Assembly: GCA_013368315.1 (NCBI GenBank)
Contig: JAACJM010000103.1
Coordinates: forward strand, 186,001-250,000
Reading direction: 5' to 3'
Source of the DNA: Tetrapyrgos nigripes
Lineage: Eukaryota > Basidiomycota > Agaricomycetes > Agaricales > Campanellaceae
Length of the DNA: 64,000 nucleotides
Made by a program: the position numbers and the translations under genes. Within the stretch, counting starts at the first letter, position 1; every line of letters begins with the position of its first letter. Positions 12,285 through 23,602 of the stretch are shown piece after piece. The notes below the pieces were generated by a model. That model saw only the letters and a list, made by a program, of their open reading frames with translations, was not told where the DNA came from and did no database searches.

Positions 12285-12525
12285 TGCCTCTGGGGAGTAT
12301 TTGGTGAAGTTTCCCTTATTGATTTGTTCAGTGTCATGAGAAGAAATCAGAGAAAGAAAAAGAAAAAGAAAAGGAAAGGCATTATTCACATTGAAAATGC
12401 ACCCTGGGGAGTATTTGGTGGGGTTTCCCTTACTGATTTTTTCAGTTTCATGAGAAGAAATCAGAAAAACAGAAACAGAAACAGAAACAAAAACAAAATG
12501 CAATATTCACATTGAAAATGCACCT
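12285..12525. repeat. Tandem duplication of about 115 bp in the Helitron leader
   Basis: Two head-to-tail copies (about 12285-12400 and 12400-12522). Each starts with TGGGGAGTATTTGGTG, contains a TCATGAGAAGAAATCAGA motif and an AGAAA/AGAAAC-rich simple-sequence tract, and ends with ATTCACATTGAAAATGCACC. It lies directly upstream of the Helitron protein fragment. Confidence 0.75.
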
Positions 12526-12581
12526 CTGGGATGCATAGAGTCAGTAATTGTGGCACTCAAGTTGATTTTTAAATCAGCCTT

Positions 12582-13282
12582 CACAGCAGGGCGCGGACCA
12601 TATTTGTCTGCCATTTTTGCGGATTCTTAAATGACGGATAGTTCACACCATTTTGAGCGAGATAAAATCAAGCATATTTGCTGCCGAAAACTGGGTCACA
12701 AATGCTCAAATTATGTGCTGAAGTTTTTCCGTGCTAAACCTTTATTCATTTGAGACCAAAAAAGGGAAGCAACATAGTATTAGAATTTTCTTTTGTGAGA
12801 AAATGCGCCAAAAGGTACGATCAGTATTTATGTGCCAGATTCCGGCGAGTAAAAGGAAGTTCTTCTGTGAGAAAATGCGCCAAAAAGTATGATCAGTATT
12901 TGTGTGCCGGATTCCGGTGAGTAAAAGGAAAAGTAATTCGGGCACAGCATTGAATCCGGCACACAAATACTGATCATACCTTTTGGCGCATTTTCTCACA
13001 AAAGAACTTCCTTTTACTCACCGGAATCCGGCACACAAATACTGATCGTCCCTTTGGCGCATTTTCTCACAAAAGAAATTTCTAGTACTATGTGATTCCC
13101 TTTTTTGATCACAAATGAATAAAGATTTAGCATGGAAAAACTTAAGCACATGATTTGAGCATTTGTGACCCAGTTTTCGGCAGCAAATACGCTTGATTTT
13201 ATCTCGCTCAAAATGGTGTGAACTATCTGTCATTTAAGAGTCCACAAAAATGGCAGGCAAATATGGTCCGCGCCCCGCTATG
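12582..13282. mobile_element. Long-inverted-repeat non-autonomous element, copy 1 (701 bp)
   Basis: The two arms, each about 300 bp, are inverted copies of one another. Termini read CACAGC(A/G)GGGCGCGGACC, followed by ATATTTG. The element is flanked by a 3-bp direct repeat CTT (12579-12581 and 13283-13285). Each arm contains a sub-repeat with GAGAAAATGCGCCAAAA and GCCGGATTCCGG. There is no coding capacity. A second copy lies at 50164-50880. A TIR beginning CACA with a 3-bp target duplication suggests a CACTA-like or PIF/Harbinger-like MITE with foldback form. Confidence 0.85.
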
Positions 13283-13285
13283 CTT

Positions 13286-16100
13286 ACATGTACTGTAGTT
13301 GGGTCTCTCAGGTAACTCAAATGGCTGTGGATGCAAAGTTGAAGTGAAGCAGAAGACACAAAAAGTGTTGAAGTCACGTTATATAAACACAAAAGCTTGC
13401 GGACATGAGGCAAAAGTTTGGCTTTCGCATTGTAAGTTAAAGTTGTAAGTTAATGAAACCGGATCGCATGAGATCGCATGGCGCGAACGGAAATTACCGG
13501 CGGCAATAAACGCCGTCTGGGCAGCTGTTTCTGCTGAAAGCTTGCTTAGTAATGATTATGTAAATATTGTTTGTTCCCAGGCCCGTCCTATCTTAATATA
13601 TAGGAATAAAAAATATATAGGAATATATAGGATGTACTGCTGTCCGCCATTAGTTTGTAAAAATGCGTGGCACAGGTCAGAGAGATATTACACGGTGGCT
13701 TTACACCCAAGTATTGAGTGATATAATTTACGGTGTCGTGCTGCACGCTGAAAGGCGCGATGCGAGGAAGAATCCCGACTCGTGCGCCGCCACCGCCGTA
13801 TTCCTTATATAGCTAAAATTATGATAGCTTATGTAACTCATTCCCGCCCAACTTTTTTGCGCACGCATGTGCCATTAGAGTCTACGACCTAGGTATATGA
13901 GCCTCAGTACCAACATAGGGATATCATACTATGTATGTGGTACCCATTGGCTATAAGCACTAGGTATCAATTCTTTGTCAGTGTTGTTATCTAGGGACAG
14001 TAAAGTGGCGCGCGTGCCGACTGTAACAACTGTAACGACGGTATCAACCGTAATGACTGTAACCAAGTATCACGATGTAACCTGCAATAATTCACCACTG
14101 GATTGTTCGTGTGCGACTCGACGTGAACATAGAGCGCTTGGGTTTCTTAAACCGACCGGCGACGGCCCACGGGTCAACCGTCAAACCAAAGCCAGGATCA
14201 TGATCGCGTGGACGCAGGTAGCTGATATTTCCACGATCCGCCCCTATTACTGCCTGCGATTCAGAGTCCAAGGCCCTGAGTACATTGTTAGCGTGCTTTT
14301 GAATGTTTTGAACTCAAGTATGTCTTACCCTCCCTGGACGCCAAGGGTTGATTATGGGAGAAGAGATAAATGTTGAATCAAAGCTAGCAGCAGACGAAAT
14401 ATGAGATAAGAGTCACAATCCATGGTATGATTTTCACCTTCTAATTACAATGACTACTAGCCTGGTGCGCAAACTGACTAGACGGTGATTAGGGGCTATC
14501 CCCTTATGTAAAGGGTAACCGAAATAGGAAGGAAACCAGAAGATAAAAAAAGGAAATCCTGGTCACGACTGGATTTTGGCGGGATTCTAAGTGGGTAGGA
14601 AATACCGAGCAACGCTGGTCGGTCAATCACGCCCAGCGGCAAAAAAGCAGCGCTACAGGTGTAGCAATTCCGAGGTGATGTAGGTGGCGATCAGGTAGCC
14701 CACTGCACTGATAATTACCATCAGTGCTACAGCACTTCAACTTTTAGACTGATAGTTATCATTGTTTTGCTGTAGCATTCTTGCCCTATGGCCTGGTTTT
14801 CGTCTCGCAGGGAACACATGGCGGTTCATCTCTGGCAAGTTCAAGCCGGTCTCCCTCACGAGATTCATGACGACCTGAAGTCGTTTTTCCAGGTCCTCTC
14901 CTGGACCTCTCTTCGGCTTACTCCAAATAAGTTATAACCTGTCTGACCAGGAACTCTCTGATTATTTATGCTGGAACTATGACCGAGTTGAAAACAATTT
15001 CGGTGAATAGTGCGGAGGGACTGCTTAGGAGAAAATGCATACTGGATCGTTACCAACAGTGCTTAGCTTCCAGCCTTCTGCTCTTCATTCCTTGATTGCT
15101 GATTCCGAATCAACGCGTGCAGTTCGTTATGATTGGCAGAATCTGATTTGGACCCGGAGCGTTCTGATGAAATAGTCGTTGATGATATTCGAGACGACCA
15201 GCGCTTGAGTCTAAGGCGGAGAGCAACTAACTTCGCGAAGTTGGATGATCAGCAGGTGTGCAAAGGCTCTGGAAGATTTGAAGCCCACCAATGTTCTTCC
15301 TCGACGCAATTAGAATTCCTCCAGGAAGATTTGAGCATCTAGTATGGCCATCGGAGTTCTTTAGCGTGATAGTCTAAGGGAGACGCTGGGGATACGATAT
15401 ACATAGATCACAAATTGTACCTTATACATTCGTAGGCATGGCTTCATGAATCAATGTATCTCGTTTAGAATCTAGCGCGCTGCTTCCCTGCTATCAGCTA
15501 CTACTATGAAATCATTGAGACAAGTAAGCGTGTAGTATGAATTAGTTTCCCAATTGCGAAAAAAGTAGCAGTAATTCCGTTGAGACTGGCACTGCTGGTT
15601 CTCCACCATCACTTCGCGAGGACAACGAAGGCCGGCAGTGGTCTATGCGGTCGTAATAGGGACCTCGACCTTCAAGCTTCAAACCGGAATTAAAGTACAT
15701 TTTGAAGGAGTTGACGCTGAAGTGTCAAAGACTAGAGGCCAGAAAGTTATGTTCTGAGTGGTAAAAGAGACGTATGTATAGTGTGTATGGCAAGTCGTCT
15801 TGAGGTCGTGGCACTCTTTGGATCCCATGCACTGCACACCACACGTGACTGTTACTTCAATTCAATGCGTGATTTATCTGCTCTACGGAAAATTTTGCGC
15901 TTCTGGCGTGCTGTCCGCTGAACCATACTGGAACCACCTGTGCCTATTACTATGTAGAGAAGAGCTCGAGTATGATGACAGCTGACCGCATGGTACAGAT
16001 CAAGACATGATGGATACCTTCTCAGCTGGTGATACCGACTGCATATATTCGGTCACCGCCGATCGTTGATAGCGCTCAGTTTCCATGGGATGATATTGCA
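13286..16100. other. Intergenic, no supported gene except one MITE-like repeat
   Basis: Open frames at 13975-14376 and 15133-15342 start plausibly but show no recognisable domain and no splice continuation. I would not call them genes. The segment around 14660-14784 is a MITE-like repeat, listed separately. Confidence 0.35.
14660..14784 (-). repeat. MITE-like repeat, copy B
   Basis: Read on the minus strand it begins GAATGCTACAGCA, then has a TATCAGTCTAAAAGT block, a TGCTGTAGCACTGATGG block and ATTATCAGTGC. These are the same ordered blocks as the plus-strand copy at 8336-8450, with indels between them. Confidence 0.5.
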
Positions 16101-16113
16101 ACTTCAAGGCCCC

Positions 16114-16205
16114 TATAAAGCCTTATTCGTGAGCGTAATAAAGCTCCAGGCTTGGTCCTGATCGTCATCACTTTCTTTCTCTTTCCCCTCTCTTTTCATT
16201 CTTCG
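16114..16205 (+). promoter_or_regulatory. Core promoter of the SUR7/PalI-like gene
   Basis: TATAAA at 16114-16119 is followed by a pyrimidine-rich tract (TTTCTTTCTCTTTCCCC region, 16170-16195) just before the start codon at 16214. A TATA box with a downstream CT-rich block is the usual core promoter of well-expressed basidiomycete genes. Confidence 0.5.
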
Positions 16206-16213
16206 TTCTAAAT

Positions 16214-16950
16214 ATGCGGCTCATTGGTCCTGCAACCCCCGGCTTTTTGGCAACCCTGGCGGCTTGTGTTCTCCTCGGGATAGTCTCCTTCTGCGTTCCC
16301 TACTTCAAGTCCGTCTTCTTCTTGAAAGCAGGCTTTCAGGCCAATGGACAGAATGGCACGATCACGTTTGGTACTTTGGGGTTCTGTCTTGAGCTTGGGA
16401 ATGGAACTACCTGTTCAAAACCTCAAGTTGGATATCAACTGGGTGCGTGCCAATGACAGTCTTGCTTACCTCGTAACGTTGACGGCGAGCTCTCTTCTGT
16501 CCTGCAGACATAAACCATCTAGTCGGGGATAATAACCCCAATATCCAAATTCCCCAAATCGCGGTACGATGGCTCACATACGCCCTCGTCCTCCATATCA
16601 TCGCCTTCTGTCTCGCCCTCCTCTCTGCAGTCTTCGGTCTGCTCGCTCATGTCTGCGAATTGATCGGTGCATGTTTCAGCACCTGCATCTCAGGATTCAC
16701 GTCTACCATCACACTGCTTGCATTTGCATTTGACATCGCTTTATTCACCGCTGCCAAGTCGAGAATCAACCACGTAGATTCTGGGTCGGCGACGACGGGG
16801 AACGCCATGTGGTTGACGCTGGCTGCGTTCCTGTTGTTGTTGTTCACTGGATGTTTCTATGCGTTTGGGAGTTGCTGCATATCGAGTGGAGGGTCGTCAC
16901 CCCGCAGAAAGAAAAGACAGGACATGGAGTACGGGAAGATCTCATATTGA
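16214..16950 (+). CDS. SUR7/PalI-family plasma-membrane protein
   Basis: Exons 16214-16442 and 16508-16950 give a 223-aa protein; the 65-nt GT-AG intron keeps phase (G|AC). Layout is four-TM: an N-terminal hydrophobic segment (about 9-30), then an extracellular loop with a GTLGFCLELG...CS...GYQL pattern typical of the SUR7/PalI family. Three further hydrophobic segments follow in the last 130 residues, and a short basic cytoplasmic tail (PRRKKRQ). Family members sit at the fungal cell cortex (eisosomes or pH-sensing PalI). Which branch this belongs to cannot be said. The start is supported by the promoter just upstream and by the absence of an earlier in-frame Met. It is intact. Confidence 0.85.
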
Positions 16951-18573
16951 TGGGAAGGGGGTTTTGCAGTTTTGGATGTATATGTCTATGGCACGGGCAT
17001 CGACAAGAATGTCCCCAGACTATGACAAGTGGATGTCCGTTGGAGACAGTACCATTGGGTTCTCTCGTTCTTCGCTGCTTGTACTTTGAGATTCGCTTTC
17101 CTTCGTTCACGATGAGTCGCTGCCGGCTCCTTAAAATTTGACAATGGCTGAGATGTATTTATTCTCGCATTTCGAGCACTGTCTGTCATTTCAATATGTA
17201 ACCTGTGTATTAAGATTCAATACGAACTCACCTATTATTGTTGTATTTTCCAGATTGCTTGAAAATTGCTGCCTAGAGCCCCCAGATCTTGCCAGACTGA
17301 GAGAAGGTGTTTGGAAGAGAATATTTGCAACCAGAAATCTAGTATTGCAGAGAGGCCTGAGATAAGCGACGCGCATCAATCCTCCTATCTCTTCACCACC
17401 ATCATCTCCAGGCATTGAAGTCAAACAGCGCCCAATCCTCATATACTTACCCGACTTACCCATGGACCCGCAAAGATGGAGCAGACCAAATCCTTCAATG
17501 AAGTCTAGAATAGCCTAGTGCGATAGATATTCCCGAATGACTGATGGATCATGGCATTATTGGCACGGGAAGTTTTCCACAGGTGAGTGTCTTATATCCC
17601 GATCGTATGCATTTAGTAAAACCGTTTTATCTATTGTTTAGAAGACGGTACTCTGGATATACCATGATGAACGATTGTTGACATTTCGATGTTGAAAAGT
17701 AAGACTTTTGGGCACGCTTGGGACCTAGGTTTTTAGCACGGTGCGCTGCTGCCATGTTCACCAAGCTATCCTTTGCTGAAATTTTGGTTTAGGAAACCTT
17801 CAGCTATATTGCTCAAAATTTTTGCAGTCGAAGAAACGTATTGTCGTTATATAGGATACTCAAGAGTGTCAGCCAGGATGGCTTGTCTATTTGACACGTC
17901 ATATACAGTTTCGTTGGATGTTGCCTTGTTGACTACCAGGACAAGCATAATTGTGCGTAGTTCCATTCCCTCATTTTTGCTCAAACCAGATTCTCACAAT
18001 TGATCGCCAGAGCAAAGCAAGCTCGACATCCGATTTGTATACGACTCGACACTGGCAGCTGTCTCTGTTACTCATCAAGGTCATATCGCCCTCAATGACA
18101 ATTGGGATGTCCGCGGTGCCCACACGCTAGTTGAATTCACGTAACGGGAAAGGGTTCTCATCTAGCCCTGCATCGCTTAGAGAAGGCAGTTGGACGCGTT
18201 CCCCGAAGTATCCAGTCACCATAGATTACCACCAGCTTCTCTCCAGCTTGAAAACCCTTGCCTGGTCAAAACCCGACCTTGGTGGATCTTACACAATTCC
18301 TATTTGAGCGTCAAGTGCGGTGGTCTTCCATTTCCTGTGACGATCCTCCAATCCGGCCATCAGGGAAAACGGCATCTACTAGACCTCTCAAGTCGGTCGG
18401 TCGGTCGAAACAAGATCAAGACAAAACTGAAACATCAACCTCTTCCGTCCGACAATTGCGGGAAGTAAATGGGGTCAGCTATACTTATAAGGTTAAGCGA
18501 CCCTTTCCCTTGCTCGGCCCCTTTCCCTCGCACATATCCCGCAACATTTTTTCTCCCTTTGTCACCTTCCATC
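16951..18573. other. Intergenic, no supported gene
   Basis: Several short open frames on both strands overlap each other and lack domains or splice partners. Presumably 3' flank of the SUR7-like gene and promoter of the F-box-like gene. No repeat recognised. Confidence 0.4.
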
Positions 18574-19915
18574 ATGACGTCCAGCTCGGAAGCTCAGTTG
18601 GAAGCTCTCAGACCCCTTGGAAATGCTCAGAATTGGACGCCTGAGCTCCCATCGGAGCTGGAGCGAGATATCTTTGAGCTCACAGCGATGACACAGCGCG
18701 GTAGCGCGGTCAAGTTGGCACTGGTTGCGCAGAGGACGCGGATTTGGTGCGTTTTCAGCGGATTTGATTAGCTTGCTGATGCTCATATCCGTTTTATTTC
18801 TAATCTTTTCAGGATGGAAAGACTCCTATACCAGACCATCATCCTGGATTCTGCAGAACAGGTTTCCCGTTTCCTGTATACAGTAGACGTCAGACAACCT
18901 GCCTTCTTTGCAGATTATGTCAAGAAGCTCTACCTTACTACATGGGCAGAGTTAGACACTGTGCTTAAGATTCTTGAAGTCTGCACTGGTATCACCCACT
19001 TGACAAGCTGGGCTGGGCCAGAAACTCCAGCATGCAAAGAATTGTTATCCACAAATCTGCTTCCTTCATCGTTGCTCTCGGCTCTCTCGCTTCGATCCAC
19101 ACCTTCCTATTCGTCACTGCAACGCATGTCGGTAAAAACTGGAGACGCTTGTGGTCAACACGCCCCCTATCACCACCTCCAAAGACTCGCTTGCCTTGGC
19201 GAACATCACCAACACGTTAACTTCGCCTCATGGTCCCAATGCAGCCGCTACGTCTATGACGATACCTGCCATCGACTTTTCTCATCCCGTCTTCCGTCAG
19301 TTGACACATCTCGACATCGTGTGCCCCCCTTTTTACAGTTTGGCGCAATTCAGATCTTCGTTCACCCTTGACACTATCCCTATCACCCAGCACACGACCC
19401 CGCGTAGTGCTAGGAACACCAATCCCGTCGTGTTTCGTGTGGATTGGAATGGTATCCTCCGCCTTCCAAAGCTTCGACATCTTTCCTTTGGAGAGTTGTA
19501 TAACCCCACCCCTCCTTGGATAGAGGATTCTGTCATCAGACGAGATCTAGCAGCAAGCCATAGATACTTGGCATACCTCCTTCCTCTCTTTCTGGAGCGT
19601 TGCGAACATCTCGAAACCCTCGTGGCCATAACAAACGACGACGAGTCACTAGAGGATATCGACGAAGCCTTTGAGGCTTACGAGCGTTTCAACCAGTTGT
19701 CCCGGATGTCTCAGCCAGTGACGTACATAGAGGCCGGTTCATTTAGGCTCAGAGCAGGCCAGGAAAAGGGAACAGAAGCGAAGCGGGATCCGAGACTTGT
19801 GGTTATTCCCGACTTTCATCATCCGAAGAATTGTTTACAGTACTGGAGTGATATTTGCTGGAGAGGAGAGGATTTCTGGGATATTACTGAACGCTTGGCG
19901 CGTGCTCAGAGGTAG
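18574..19915 (+). CDS. F-box-like protein, apparent one-base frameshift
   Basis: Exon 1 (18574-18746) encodes MTSSSEAQLE...WTPELPSELERDIFE, the LPxEL-type start of a fungal F-box-like domain. It splices in phase to exon 2 at 18813 (RIW|MERLLYQTI), a join typical of agaricomycete F-box/LRR-like genes that probably feed substrates to SCF ubiquitin ligases. The exon 2 frame runs to about 19133. After that the coding frame is +1 and continues to the stop at 19915 with FSHPVFRQLTHLDIVC and LPKLRHLSFGEL, which are leucine-rich-repeat-like. Removing one A from the A5 run at 19134-19138 would join RMSVK to LETLVVN without a stop. No GT-AG intron of the right length was found. It is either a real frameshift allele or an assembly error. 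No ligase partner is nearby. Confidence 0.6.
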
Positions 19916-20773
19916 ACAAGCTGAGATCTGAGGGGTGTGCAGATCGTGTACCCGGGGAAAACAGACGAAAAAGTAGAGTGCTTAGTGTATCAAATATCTC
20001 TTAATGCTTGTAATACGTATCTTAACCAGACTTTCATAATGCTTGCTAAACCATCTTTATATTCTTAGAGCCAGTGACAGTCAAAGAACCCCTTCGCGAA
20101 CTTCGCGACCTTCGGCGGTGACACAGCCACATGCGTAGCTTGCCAACAACCTTGATAACTCAAATCTGAACCAATCCTCTTATCTCGGCCACAAAATCTC
20201 CATTTATCTTCATATTCCAGAAGGAAAAGTACGGCAGGCACACTAGAGATCCTTGGCCTGTGGCCAAATTACAAATGATCCATGTATGTTTTCTATCTTT
20301 TTCGGGATACAAACGTTATCTCTCCGCAGTACAGAAAGCTCAAGGAGTGTATATGTAGGAGACCGATCTAATATTAAAAAAGGCACCAATGTCCAAGATG
20401 CAGAACCAGCTGCAGGGTAGTGCAGGGTTTTAAGTGAAATGGTCAGCTGCACTGGCTTTCCGATTCTCAATGCAAGTCGTCTTCCTCTTTTTGTTCTCTC
20501 GTTCTCACCCTTGACTGGATCGCAGATGGTACCATATACTTTCTTATCGGACGGAAGAAGACAGAATGTACCGACACTCCATCCAGCCCGATATTCATAG
20601 AATCTATCTCTCATCAGACCTATACGCGATAAGAAGGGAAGACAAGGGGTAAAGTAGTTGAAGCTATAAGTATGTTCCCTCGTCCTCGTCATCGCGAGGA
20701 TCGTCAATCCCAGGTTCCCTAGCCTTCTGAAGCTTGACTGCACGACCTATACGGCGACTTGGCCCTCGCGATC
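19916..20773. other. Intergenic between F-box-like and MFS genes
   Basis: A 166-codon minus-strand frame (20243-20743) lies here, divergent from the MFS gene. It shows no domain, low-complexity or membrane pattern, and I do not accept it as a gene. The final bases are the promoter of the MFS gene. Confidence 0.4.
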
Positions 20774-23229
20774 ATGTCTACATCTGTGCAGCCTCCTTCT
20801 CCTGTTGTATCCGAGTCCGAGAAGGTCTCGGAGTCAGAGCTTAGGAACAGGTACTCAAATGACGACGAGAAGATTGGTGTTGAAACGACTGTTTCTTCTG
20901 CGGATGGCGATGAAGCTTTGAGATTGGTTGGGAAGGAGAGGACGGCTCAGTTCAGCGAGGAGTATAACAGGAAGCTCAGGAGGAAATTAGTGAGTATTGG
21001 TGGCATCGTCGTGCGTATGAGTACCTGACGCGGCACACGACATGGTTCTGTAGGATTTTCTCATTCCTCCGCTTTGTGCTGCGGTCTACTTCACCCAGTT
21101 TCTGTACGCGTCATACATCCTTCGTCACAATTCGACTTGCTGACGCCCTTTGTAGTGACAAGACATCTTTGAACTATGCCAGTATCATGGGCCTCCCGAT
21201 TACAGGACAGGTGCTGTCTTTCAGTTCCATAACTCTTCCCATGATTCTCATCCCGAAATAGAACTACAACTTGGTGTCTATGGCTTTCTATCTCGGTAAG
21301 GAGTTGTACACGCTCTTGTGCATCATCTTATCCCAACGTCGTGTCCATCAGGTTTCTTATTCTGGGAATTCCCTACCGTGTATCTTTCGCAAAAGACAAG
21401 GGTTGCGAAATACCTTGGTGCGTGTACTCTCTACCGTCTGCCGTTCATGATTAATATGGTCTTGCAACAGGAGTAAACATCGTCATCTGGGGTGCCGTCC
21501 TCATGCTACATAGTGTCGGGACGTCTTTCGGCGCTTTCTTTGCTTTGCGTTTCCTTCTCGGTGAGCACGCTTCTCGATGATGAGTGTCTCTTTCCAGCTC
21601 ACGCGTTTTACCTTACTCCAAGGAATGTGCGAGAGTTGTGTAGCTCCCATCTTAATTCTCATCATATCTATGTTCTACAAGAAGGATGAACAAGTGTGTA
21701 CCCCTCTTTTCTCTCCTCCAAGATATGTCGATGAATTAAATTTATCTCGCCAGGCTACCCGTATCTCATGGTTCTACGTTATGGTGTGTATGCTAGCCAA
21801 AACCTCTTTTTTTTACCCCAGCCAGACTGACTGATATGGCACCTTGCAGAATGGTCTCACCCAAGTATTCGGCGGTTTTGTCGCCTACGGCATTTCTTTC
21901 AATGACGGTCATCTTCTTGCTCCCTACAAAATCATCTACATCCTCCTGGGAGGCCTAGCTATCATCGTCGGTATCGCAGTCCTCATTTGGATGCCCGACT
22001 CGCCTGTGCTGGCTAGGTTTTTGACTGAGGAAGAGAGGATTGCTGCGTTGGAAAGAGTTCGAGACGATCAAGGTGGAACTGAGAATAAGAACTTGAAGAT
22101 GAATCAAGTGAAAGAAGCATTAACGGATGTAAGGACGTGGTTGATTGTATTGACGACGCTTATGAGTGAGTTATCGCCTACTAGTATGAGCTGCTTATGC
22201 TGACTAGGATATCCTCTCTTTTGTCTGTGGTTTGATCAGCGAGTATTCCCAATGGTGGTATTAGCAACTGTGCGTGCCCTTGACTTCACATTCTGTGACT
22301 GCCCTCATATCTTTTTCGTGTAGTCAGCAACATCATCATCAAAAGCTTTGGATATACGTGCGTCCATGAGATTTCTCTACCTCCTTTTCAAAACCCAACC
22401 ACCACTTTCACAGGTCGAAACAGACTTTAATTCTTTCTACACCTGGAGGTCTTGTTGCCGCGTCAATGACCCTCTTTTGCGGCTGGTATTCAGACAAGAA
22501 GGTATGCATGTCACTGGATAAGAGCCTGATTGTCGGTTTAAACCTGATGTAGAAAGAAAGAATGATTCCCATTGTCATTGCCCTTATTCCTACCATTGTA
22601 GGTTCCGGTGAGTGTTCGGTCAGACTCCCAAAGACCTCCGCCGGTAACGCCAGTGGCTTTCTTTTCCATAGCAATGATGGTAGGCTTGAACCACTCCGGG
22701 AGCAAAGGAGCCCTGTTATTTGGTAAATGCTTATCCTTACCTGGTTACGTGCTGATGTCTCATCGCAATCTAACAGCTGTCTACCTCGTTGGCACCTTCG
22801 GTAGCGCCCTCTCCACAGTCTACGCCTGGAACGCCAGCAACACCTCTGGACATACCAAGAAGAGTACCGTGAATGCTCTAACGTTATTCAGCTTCAGTAT
22901 TGGCAACATCATCGGCACCGAAATCTTCCAGCCCAAAGACGCACCGGATTATATTCCTGGAAAGATTGCCATCATGATTTTGTTGACTGTCCAGCTGTTT
23001 ATCTGCTTTTTGCTGAGATACATTCACATAAGGATGAACAAGACGAAGATGAGGTTGTTGGAGGAAGAAAAGGCTAGGAGAGGATGGACGGATGAGGATG
23101 TTCAGAGGGAGAGGGAGAGGCATGCGTTTTTGGATTTGACGGATAAACAGTGAGTGCAAGTTTTACTGCCGCCTGGATAGGATTCTGAGTGACCTTTATA
23201 GGAATATCTACTTCGTGTATATTAAATGA
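20774..23229 (+). CDS. MFS anion:cation symporter, Dal5/allantoate-permease-like
   Basis: Sixteen exons keep frame: 20774-20989, 21054-21103, 21156-21210, 21262-21295, 21352-21417, 21471-21560, 21623-21693, 21754-21783, 21850-22165, 22240-22269, 22324-22357, 22414-22501, 22553-22607, 22672-22722, 22777-23149, 23202-23229. The product is 528 aa. Twelve-TM major-facilitator layout with Dal5-type signatures: DKTSLNYASIMGL in TM1-2, FYLGFLFWEFPT, RFLLGMCESCVAP, FYKKDEQATRISW, IWMPDSPVLA before the central loop, and AWNASNTSGHTKKSTVNAL late. Such proteins import organic anions such as allantoate, nicotinate or related acids. The substrate cannot be told here. It is the intact member of a tandem pair; the next gene is a damaged paralogue. 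Confidence 0.88.
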
Positions 23230-23602
23230 TGAGCTGAACCATGTATTGCTAGATGATGAATGCAGCTTCTATGACTGCTCAAACTTCAAATGTCCGAGTC
23301 TCAAGTCCTTCAGCGCATCATCCTCGTTTGGGCCTAGTCAATCCTCCTGGTCAACGCTAGGGAATAGTCTCGTAAGACTTATCTGCCTGCGATTCCGGTG
23401 AACACGCGTGAAATTATGCAACATATACTCATGAAGATTTTTTTGGAATCTCTGGTCGTAAAGAGGTGATTTCTTATCAGTCTTTGTCGGATCAAACTCT
23501 GATTTTGATCAGCCCACCCTCTTCTGTAAAATGACTGAAACCCGTGTTCCTGAAGAAGCTATTCGGATCTATAAGTATCTCGCTAACCTTAGCTGACTGG
23601 TC

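Noticed and set aside
13975..14376. 133-codon plus-strand ORF
   Set aside because: Thr/Val-rich start comes from a short simple repeat (TGTAACNACNGTA); no domain or splice partner.
20243..20743. 166-codon minus-strand ORF next to the MFS gene
   Set aside because: No domain, no membrane or signal pattern, and it overlaps the likely MFS promoter; more likely chance.
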